This document shows positions 1 through 3,989 of a stretch of DNA of 7,236 nucleotides, piece by piece. Source of the stretch: Zhengella sp041738295 (GTDB lineage Bacteria > Pseudomonadota > Alphaproteobacteria > Rhizobiales > Rhizobiaceae); assembly GCA_041738295.1 (NCBI GenBank), contig JBGSQC010000078.1:1-7236 (forward strand). The letters run 5' to 3'. The notes beneath the pieces were generated by a model, which worked only from the letters and a program-made list of their open reading frames with translations, was not told the DNA's origin and ran no database searches. How positions within the stretch are numbered: the first letter of the stretch is position 1; each line of letters begins with the position of its first letter. Both the position numbers and the translations under genes were made by a program.

Positions 1-1
1 T

Positions 2-601
2 GTCGCGCCCGAAATGGCGATCCTGTCGCTGACCGTCATGCGCGATGCACCAACCGCCCGCGAAGCGCTGACTGCCAACAATGCCGCCATGGCCGATGTG
101 CTGAAGGCGATGATGGATGAGGGCATTGCCGAGCGCGACCTGCAGACCGCAGGCTTTTCCATCAATCCGCGCTATCACTACCCCAAGGCGGCGGACGGCA
201 CCCAGCAGGAACCGAAGATCGTCGCCTATGAGGTGGCCAACAGCCTGACAGTGCGCATCCGCGATCTCGCCAAGGTCGGCTCGCTGCTGGATACTTCGGT
301 GACGCTCGGCGTCAACCAGGGAGGCTCAGTGGCCTTCGTCAATGATGACACCACCGCCGCCCTGCAGGAAGCCCGCGAAAAGGCCATGGCCGACGCGCTT
401 TCCAAGGCTGCGACGCTCGCCAAGGCCGCTGGCGTGAAAACCGGCAAGGTGCTGGAAATCTCGGAGCAAGTGAACTACGCCCAGCCGGCCCCGATTGCGC
501 GCTCCATGGCGATGAAGGCAGAATCCGATGCCGTGCCCATGGCGACAGGCGAGAACAGCTATTCGGTGACGGTCAACGTCACCTTCGGCATCATTCAGTA
601 A
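2..601 (+). CDS. SIMPL (DUF541) domain periplasmic protein, 5' partial
   Basis: The reading frame is open from the first complete codon at base 2, so the start and the expected signal peptide lie outside the window. About 199 residues are visible. The pattern is that of the SIMPL/DUF541 family (E. coli YggE is a relative): an opening beta strand (MAILSLTV), a helix with TAREALTANNAAM, the stretch GIAERDLQTAGFSINPRY followed by a DG turn, then NSLTVRIRDLAKVGSLLD, and a late helix AREKAMADALSKAATLAKAAG before a closing beta strand. Known members are periplasmic or outer-membrane associated, form oligomers, and have been linked to oxidative or envelope stress; the biochemical role is not settled. 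An ATG at 14 exists, but the upstream codons (VAPE) fit the family, so it is internal. The gene converges on the small secreted-protein gene at 681-1064, with a shared hairpin between them. Family assignment is firm; function is not. Confidence 0.9.
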   Translation, partial: VAPEMAILSLTVMRDAPTAREALTANNAAMADVLKAMMDEGIAERDLQTAGFSINPRYHYPKAADGTQQEPKIVAYEVANSLTVRIRDLAKVGSLLDTSVTLGVNQGGSVAFVNDDTTAALQEAREKAMADALSKAATLAKAAGVKTGKVLEISEQVNYAQPAPIARSMAMKAESDAVPMATGENSYSVTVNVTFGIIQ

Positions 602-630
602 GAACCGGGCGCTCGATACCGAACACGAAA

Positions 631-654
631 AAGGCCGGGATTGCTTCCGGCCTT
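631..654. terminator. Bidirectional Rho-independent terminator
   Basis: AAGGCCGG (631-638) pairs with CCGGCCTT (647-654); on the plus strand one G-U and one A-U pair extend the stem around the loop TTGC. Read on the minus strand, the stem is followed by a short T run (CCGGCCTTTTTCG), so it best serves the small secreted-protein gene that ends at 681. It sits 29 bp after the SIMPL stop and can serve that convergent gene too. The same hairpin recurs after the second gene copy at 1417-1444. Confidence 0.8.
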
Positions 655-680
655 GTCCGTTTGAGGGGTGAGGCGTGGCC

Positions 681-1064
681 TTAGCCGACGCGCGGGCACC
701 ATTCGGTGTTGCCGTAGTAGAAGGTGGCCCAGGAACCGTAGACCCGGCCCGACACGGCAACCGTCTTGTGGTTGCGGAACTTCACATGGGCCTTGTCCAT
801 GCCGGCATGGCGTGCCTTCTCGATGGCCTTCCAGGACGAGCAGGCGCCGTAGTTCACCGGCTTGTAGGCGGGCTTGTAGTAGCCGGGGTTGTAGTGATGG
901 CGGTAACCGGGGTTGTAGCCGATGCCGATATGGACGCCGTGATGCTTCTTGCCGATGTAGATCGACGAGGCGTCGGCATCCGACGTGGTGGTGGCAAGGG
1001 CGCCGGCCAGCGTGCCGAAGCCAACGAGGGCGGAAAGGGCGAAGGTGCGGAAGGACTTGGTCAT
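681..1064 (-). CDS. Small exported protein with conserved Cys pair, paralogue 1
   Basis: A 127-aa protein with a clear Sec signal peptide: MTKSFRTF, a hydrophobic stretch at 9-24, and an A-D-A site suggesting cleavage after residue 32. The mature part begins with a His/Lys/Gly/Ile-rich stretch (HHGVHIGIG), then a Tyr/Pro/Asn/Gly linker at 50-62 built as YNPGY-RHH-YNPGY, then a compact C-terminal module of about 55 residues with Cys75 (GACSSW) and Cys123 (EWCPRVG), which probably form a disulfide in the periplasm. I do not recognise a named family; the module resembles the many small Cys-x(n)-Cys secreted proteins of Rhizobiales. The ATG at 1064 has a GGAG Shine-Dalgarno sequence in GGAGAAAACCA. 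The gene has its own upstream region and terminator, so it is likely monocistronic. Its paralogue lies 404 bp upstream on the same strand. Larger frames in this region on either strand are shadows without a signal peptide or ribosome binding site. Confidence 0.87.
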   Translation of the reverse strand: MTKSFRTFALSALVGFGTLAGALATTTSDADASSIYIGKKHHGVHIGIGYNPGYRHHYNPGYYKPAYKPVNYGACSSWKAIEKARHAGMDKAHVKFRNHKTVAVSGRVYGSWATFYYGNTEWCPRVG

Positions 1065-1211
1065 TGGTTTTCTCCAGGGACTCAGGGTTCAAGGGGCTCT
1101 TTGATCTCGTCCCGGTGTCTCTCTCGTTCCGGGCATGATTGGAGATTAGGAGACAGCCGCTGAACCGGTTCCGAACCGCATATTCATAATTCGTTCATGG
1201 GGATTTTTCTG
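1065..1211 (-). promoter_or_regulatory. Upstream region of paralogue 1 with palindromic block
   Basis: This 147-bp noncoding region is kept almost unchanged before both paralogues. It holds a perfect 10-bp palindrome GAACCGGTTC (1162-1171) overlapping a 13-bp inverted repeat CGGTTC-C-GAACCG (1166-1178), so three GAACC half-sites alternate in orientation, about 100 bp before the start codon. This looks like an operator or a factor-binding site. I could not place a convincing -35/-10 pair. The AT-rich part at 1180-1195 (ATATTCATAATT on the plus strand) may contain the -10, but that is inference. Confidence 0.5.
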
Positions 1212-1416
1212 ACCGGGTTTCTGTATTTATCATTTTATTTCAATAGCTTGTTCTTCTGATTTTTTTCTGCGACAGCCGATATTTTGTTTGTCCGACCCAG
1301 GTTTCCCCTCCCGAAGACCCTCTCTCGTTCAGGATTCGCCGCATCGTTCAGGGAGTGCCGCGACACGCACAAAGTCGGGAGGCACCTCTGGAATGGAGGC
1401 ATCAGCCCAAACGCAA

Positions 1417-1444
1417 ACAAGGCCGGGATTTCTCCCGGCCTTGT
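1417..1444 (-). terminator. Rho-independent terminator of paralogue 2
   Basis: ACAAGGCCGGGA (1417-1428) and TCCCGGCCTTGT (1433-1444) form a perfect 12-bp stem with loop TTTC. On the minus strand the stem is followed by TTGCGTTT, a modest T-rich tail. It lies 23 bp after the stop codon of the gene at 1468-1848. It is the copy-2 version of the hairpin at 631-654, with a better-paired stem. Confidence 0.8.
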
Positions 1445-1467
1445 CCGTTTGGAGGGGTGAGGATGGC

Positions 1468-1848
1468 TTAGCCGACGCGCGGGCACCAGTTGGTGTTGCC
1501 GTAGTAGAAGGTGGCCCAGGAGCCGTAGACCCGGCCCGACACGGCAACCGTCTTGTGGTTGCGGAACTTCACATGGGCCTTGTACATGCCGGCATGGCGT
1601 GCCTTTTCGATGGCCTTCCAGGACGAGCAAGCGCCGTAGTTCACCGGCTTGTAGGCGGGCTTGTAGTAAGGGCGGTAGCCGTAGGGACGATGGCCGGGAT
1701 AACCGATGCCGATGTGGACGCCGTGATGCTTGTGGCCGATGTAGATCGACGAGGCGTCGGCATTCGAGGTGGTGGTGGCAAGGGCGCCGGCCAGCGTGCC
1801 GAAGCCAACGAGGGCGGAAAGGGCGAAGGTGCGGAAGGACTTGGTCAT
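1468..1848 (-). CDS. Small exported protein with conserved Cys pair, paralogue 2
   Basis: A 126-aa paralogue of the product of 681-1064. The signal peptide is identical except for Asp29 changed to Asn, with the same A-D-A cleavage site after residue 32. Cys74 and Cys122 match the Cys pair of paralogue 1. The C-terminal module differs only by Asp to Tyr (in HAGMYK) and Glu to Asn (in NTNWCP). The linker at 50-61 is different: YPGHRPYGYRPY replaces the YNPGY-RHH-YNPGY arrangement. The start is the ATG at 1848, with the same GGAG ribosome binding site seven bases upstream. The gene carries its own palindromic upstream block and terminator. It is probably secreted to the periplasm; function is unknown. 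Both copies are intact, with no frameshift. Confidence 0.87.
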   Translation of the reverse strand: MTKSFRTFALSALVGFGTLAGALATTTSNADASSIYIGHKHHGVHIGIGYPGHRPYGYRPYYKPAYKPVNYGACSSWKAIEKARHAGMYKAHVKFRNHKTVAVSGRVYGSWATFYYGNTNWCPRVG

Positions 1849-1995
1849 CGGTTTTCTCCAGGGGCTCAGGGTTCAAGGGGCTCTTTGATCTCTTCCCGGT
1901 GTCTCTCTCGTTCCGGGCATGATTGGAGATTAGGAGACAGCCGCTGAACCGGTTCCGAACCGCATATTCATAATTCGTTCATGGGGATTTTTTTG
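1849..1995 (-). promoter_or_regulatory. Upstream region of paralogue 2 with palindromic block
   Basis: This copy of the upstream region repeats GAACCGGTTC (1946-1955) and CGGTTC-C-GAACCG (1950-1962). It is identical to copy 1 over 99 bases (1894-1992), so both paralogues should respond to the same regulator. Identity ends within a run of T at 1988-1994, close to the end of the upstream acetyltransferase gene. No promoter hexamers could be assigned with confidence. Confidence 0.5.
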
Positions 1996-2019
1996 CTGGG
2001 TGGCTGAATTGAGCGCGCC

Positions 2020-2610
2020 TCAGGAAAGGATTTTCTTCCAATATTCCATGGGCTTGGCGGTTTCTTCGGCCTCCCCCAGATCCTTCCAGGAAAATTGCGT
2101 GATGAGCCCTTCCACCCGCTGATAGCCCCGGTTTTTCCAGAATCCGTTCAGGGAAATATACGATTCCGGACGCTTGGGGTGATCATCCGGGCGCACCACG
2201 GCAGAGAAGAGGCAGGTGGAAAAACCCTGGTCACGCGCCGCCTTCTCGCGTTCATCGAAAAAACGCACGCCGATGCCCTGCCCGCGATGGCTTGCCAGCA
2301 GCACCGATTCGCCGAAATAGAAGATGTGCGCCGGGTCCATGCCGGCAGCCCGGACCGGTTCTGCAAACTCGCGGTGATGGACGGTCAGCGGTGAGGCCGT
2401 TGCCGCACCCACCAGTGTTGCGCCGTCAAACGCGCCGATGACCACGGATTGCGGGGCGGTGAGGAAGCCCTCCAGATAGCCGCGCTCATAGTCGAGGTCG
2501 CCATCGTAAAGATAAGGCCAGTCGCGAAACACCCTGATCCTGAGCCGTGCCAGATCATCAAAGGCAGCAGTGATTGCGTCGCGCGCCAGCCGGCGCACCT
2601 CAAAGGTCAT
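2020..2610 (-). CDS. GNAT family N-acetyltransferase
   Basis: A 196-aa protein of the Gcn5-related acetyltransferase superfamily, which transfers the acetyl group of acetyl-CoA to an amine. The acetyl-CoA pyrophosphate-binding motif is visible at about residues 105-116: LLASHRGQGIGVRFF, matching R/Q-x-x-G-x-G/A, followed by helix DEREKAARDQG. Before it comes the beta-strand pair VVIGAFDGATLVGAATASPL; near the C-terminus GFWKNRGYQRVEG fits the usual GNAT ending (F/Y-x-x-x-G-F/Y). The substrate cannot be read from the sequence. A TTG at 2625 would add five residues, but the ATG at 2610 has AGG seven bases upstream and is preferred. This start lies inside the last codons of the SnoaL-like gene (stop at 2600), an 11-base overlap that indicates translational coupling. 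The gene is the last of its operon, and no clear hairpin follows before the next cassette. Confidence 0.88.
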   Translation of the reverse strand: MTFEVRRLARDAITAAFDDLARLRIRVFRDWPYLYDGDLDYERGYLEGFLTAPQSVVIGAFDGATLVGAATASPLTVHHREFAEPVRAAGMDPAHIFYFGESVLLASHRGQGIGVRFFDEREKAARDQGFSTCLFSAVVRPDDHPKRPESYISLNGFWKNRGYQRVEGLITQFSWKDLGEAEETAKPMEYWKKILS

Positions 2611-3016
2611 CAGATACCTGGGCAATCCAGTCCTGAAGATTGTAGCTCGTGGTCACGCGGGAAATTTCCCCGTCGTCAATTTCGAAGAAGATGCCTGCCG
2701 GCAACGAATAGCTCTGGCCGGTCGCCTTGGGCAGGCCTTCGGCCGTCGCATTGTATTTTCCGCGAACGGTGAATTCTGCCGCTGCCCGGCTGCCGCTCTC
2801 ATTGACCATGATCTCGATGTCCCCCAGCTCCTCATCATAATGGCGGCCCATCATGGCGTTGAACCAGCGGAACTTCTCCTTGCCGATTTCGCGGCCGCCC
2901 TGGTTGATGTCATGGACCACGTCCTCGCTCAGCAGGGCCAGCATGGCATCGCTGTCCTTGGCGTTGAAGGCGGCGAGATAAGTGGCGATCAGGCTGCGGG
3001 TGGTTTCTGCGCTCAT
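2600..3016 (-). CDS. NTF2/SnoaL-like protein (ketosteroid isomerase-related)
   Basis: A 138-aa protein with the cone-shaped NTF2-like fold pattern: an N-terminal helix (TRSLIATYLAAFNAKDSDAMLALLSEDVVHDINQG), a middle helix (GKEKFRWFNAMMGRHYDEEL), and beta strands EIMVNESGSRAAAEFTVRGKYNAT, YSLPAGIFFEIDDGEISRVTTSYNL. This resembles the steroid delta-isomerase-related subgroup of SnoaL-like proteins (TIGR02096 type). Such proteins bind small hydrophobic ligands in the cavity; the ligand here is unknown. The start is the ATG at 3016, with AAAAGG upstream. It overlaps the acetyltransferase start by 11 bases, so the two are co-translated and probably act together. The UPF0260 gene lies 111 bp upstream on the same strand and may or may not share the transcript. 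Fold assignment is good; enzymatic activity is not shown by the sequence. Confidence 0.85.
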   Translation of the reverse strand: MSAETTRSLIATYLAAFNAKDSDAMLALLSEDVVHDINQGGREIGKEKFRWFNAMMGRHYDEELGDIEIMVNESGSRAAAEFTVRGKYNATAEGLPKATGQSYSLPAGIFFEIDDGEISRVTTSYNLQDWIAQVSDDL

Positions 3017-3127
3017 GGTTTTGCCTTTTCAATTATGGTCAACGCGGACAACGGTTTCGCGCCCGTCCGGTTGCATCGGCTTGTGCCAAAGAGCTATCGC
3101 GCGTCTTGACTGTGCGCAACGCCGCTC

Positions 3128-3577
3128 TCACGGTTCCTCGTCGAGGATGAAGGCGAAATAATCTTCCGGCTCGTTCAACTCGTTTTCGCTAACCGGCACC
3201 TTGCCTCGGATTGAGACGCCGGCCTCATGCACGGTGTCATGCGATCCGCTTTTGAGATGATGCCAGTCCGGAAGGTCCCTGCCCTCATTGACCAAGCGAT
3301 AGGCGCAGGTCGATGGCAGCCAGGCAATCGTCGGGATGTTGGCAGGCGTGAGCAGCACGCAGTCGGGCACTTGCGCATTGCGGTTGGCATAGTCGCCGCA
3401 GCGGCAGGTCTGCGCATTGAACAGGCGGCAACCGACCGAGGTCCAGTAGATTTCGCCCGTGTCCTCGTCTTCGAGTTTCGACAGGCAGCACTTGCCGCAG
3501 CCGTCGCACAGGCTCTCCCACTCGGCAGCATTGAGTTCGGCCAGCGTTTTCCGCTTCCAGAAAGGTGTGTCGCTCAT
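3128..3577 (-). CDS. UPF0260 family (YcgN-like) cysteine cluster protein
   Basis: A 149-aa protein with the hallmark of the UPF0260/YcgN family, part of the YkgJ-type zinc- or iron-binding Cys-cluster superfamily. N-terminal FWKRKTLAELNAAEWESLCDGC carries the first cysteines. The cluster CDGCGKCC (Cys24, 27, 30, 31) is followed by Cys50 (VGCRLF), Cys58 and Cys60 (TCRC), Cys73 (PDC) and Cys91 (STCAYRL), nine in all. The C-terminal part WHHLKSGSHDTVHEAGVSIRGK is typical of the family, whose usual length is about 150 residues. The function is not established in the family; a metal-dependent role is assumed. The ATG at 3577 gives the canonical N-terminus MSDTPFWKRKTL. A TTG at 3613 is unlikely because it adds residues outside the family pattern. 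A mobile-element-like repeat ends 47 bp upstream of this start and may have replaced or altered the promoter. Confidence 0.93.
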   Translation of the reverse strand: MSDTPFWKRKTLAELNAAEWESLCDGCGKCCLSKLEDEDTGEIYWTSVGCRLFNAQTCRCGDYANRNAQVPDCVLLTPANIPTIAWLPSTCAYRLVNEGRDLPDWHHLKSGSHDTVHEAGVSIRGKVPVSENELNEPEDYFAFILDEEP

Positions 3578-3624
3578 GACTTTTTCTCTGGGCCGCAACC
3601 GGCTTGCGGTCAAGTCTCAAACCT

Positions 3625-3656
3625 AGGGTCAGGACCCACTAAATTGGCGGAAATGG
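3625..3656 (+). repeat. Left terminal inverted repeat
   Basis: Starts AGGGTCAGGACCCACTAAAT and continues with TGGCGGAAATGG. It differs from the reverse complement of the right end at only two positions (C/T and G/A). The left end lies 47 bp from the start of the UPF0260 gene. Confidence 0.85.
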
Positions 3657-3862
3657 TCGGCGCGGATTTGTGAGGATGCGCGGAGCAAGACCGCAGGAAG
3701 GCTGAAGCCTTGCAAGGGCTTGCGACAATACAGCCCGTGCAAGTCCGCCCGATCCGAAGGACGGTCGATCTGGCGTCGACCTACTTCGTCAAAGTCCTTG
3801 ACCGGGGCATGAACCCCGCTCTTCAGACTTTTCCTCGTATTTCTTGCCATATCGATCGCCAT
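3629..3862 (-). CDS. Element-internal ORF, 77 aa, doubtful
   Basis: A minus-strand frame spans nearly the whole element: an ATG at 3862 sits in the inner part of the right inverted repeat, and the TGA stop (3629-3631) is in the left one. The product begins MAIDMARNTRKSLKSG, is rich in Arg/Lys/Asp, and has no signal peptide, membrane segment or family I recognise; a later ATG at 3850 gives 73 aa. The frame stays open further upstream through the neighbouring gene, so openness alone is weak evidence, and the ribosome binding site (CGGAA) is poor. It is probably a relict or a chance frame and does not look like a transposase. It is reported because it is bounded exactly by the two repeats. Confidence 0.25.
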   Translation of the reverse strand: MAIDMARNTRKSLKSGVHAPVKDFDEVGRRQIDRPSDRADLHGLYCRKPLQGFSLPAVLLRASSQIRADHFRQFSGS

Positions 3863-3890
3863 TTCCGTCAATTTAATGGGTCCTGACCCT
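3859..3890 (-). repeat. Right terminal inverted repeat
   Basis: Read on the minus strand it starts AGGGTCAGGACCCATTAAAT and continues with TGACGGAAATGG. An in-frame ATG at 3876 inside this repeat would extend the downstream gene upstream by 38 codons, but that start is not preferred. Confidence 0.85.
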
Positions 3891-3974
3891 TGGGTCTCGT
3901 TGCCCTTCCACATGACTAGGATCAAGGTTGAGTCCATATACCCGTGCCAGAAATGGCGCAGGAGAACCATCCTT

Positions 3975-3986
3975 GGGAGGGGAAGG
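3975..3986 (+). promoter_or_regulatory. Strong purine-rich ribosome binding site that decides the start
   Basis: GGGAGGGGAAGG precedes the ATG at 3990 by three bases; the GGAGG core at 3976-3980 lies nine bases upstream. Upstream in-frame ATGs at 3876 and 3912 have no comparable site, and 3876 lies in the inverted repeat of the mobile element. This supports the 706-aa form of the downstream protein. Confidence 0.8.
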
Positions 3987-3989
3987 GAC

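Larger units (their letters stand above)
626..1211 (-). repeat. Tandem duplicated cassette, copy 1
   Basis: This segment matches 1412-1995 in the same orientation. It includes the downstream hairpin, the whole small secreted-protein gene, and about 147 bp upstream of its start. The upstream part differs from copy 2 at three positions between 1065 and 1208, and 1110-1208 is identical to 1894-1992 over 99 bases. The first 200 bases of the coding part as read on the plus strand differ at about six positions. Similarity stops sharply at about 1211/1995, where the flanks become unrelated. The copied unit is therefore a complete transcription unit. Confidence 0.9.
1412..1995 (-). repeat. Tandem duplicated cassette, copy 2
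   Basis: This is the second copy of the unit at 626-1211, in the same orientation, with terminator, gene and upstream region. The main internal differences are in the linker codons (1666-1701 against 879-917) and a few small indels next to the stop codon. The 200-bp spacer between the copies (1212-1411) is AT-richer, unrelated to either cassette, and shows no gene I can support. The start of this copy's upstream region lies only about 25 bp from the stop codon of the acetyltransferase gene at 2020. Confidence 0.9.
3625..3890. mobile_element. MITE-like element with 32-bp terminal inverted repeats
   Basis: The 266-bp segment is bounded by inverted repeats at 3625-3656 and 3859-3890, which match at 30 of 32 positions. 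Each end carries a nested small palindrome, GGGTC-AG-GACCC on the left (3626-3637) and its mirror on the right (3878-3889). No transposase is encoded, so this looks like a non-autonomous element or a solo remnant. No convincing target-site duplication is visible: left flank CTCAAACCT, right flank TGGGTCTCG. The inside has two further small hairpins, AAGGCT-GA-AGCCTT (3698-3711) and CGGGG-CATGAA-CCCCG (3803-3818). It sits in the divergent region between the UPF0260 gene and the exonuclease-CBS-DUF294 gene; without it the intergenic gap would be about 146 bp. I cannot name the parental insertion sequence family. An alternative is an intergenic mosaic repeat family of rhizobial type. Confidence 0.75.

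Noticed and set aside
668..1163. Plus-strand frames across the first cassette
   Set aside because: Antisense to the secreted-protein gene, with shadow-type Arg/Gly/Ala composition; the equivalent frames in copy 2 arise only from the duplication.
1172..1195. Possible EcfG-type promoter on the plus strand in the paralogue upstream region
   Set aside because: The sequence CGAAC then CGTT has the wrong first base and a spacer of 15, and it points away from the gene. The minus-strand GGAAC sites have no CGTT at 16-17 bases.
1235..1876. 213-codon minus-strand frame over paralogue 2
   Set aside because: It is a different frame from the secreted-protein gene, made of Arg/Leu/His-rich shadow sequence repeated from the same shift in copy 1; no signal peptide or start context.
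3017..3127. Tiny frame of 15 codons and possible promoter between the UPF0260 and SnoaL-like genes
   Set aside because: The frame is too short to support, has no clear ribosome binding site, and no spaced promoter hexamers could be found.
3926..3960. Sigma-70-like promoter (TTGAGT with a weak -10) before the exonuclease gene
   Set aside because: The -10 match (AAATGG) is poor; not strong enough to report as a feature.
3876..3989. Upstream extension of the exonuclease-CBS-DUF294 protein from ATG 3876
   Set aside because: That ATG lies in the terminal inverted repeat, the added 38 residues fit no domain, and ATG 3990 has a strong ribosome binding site.
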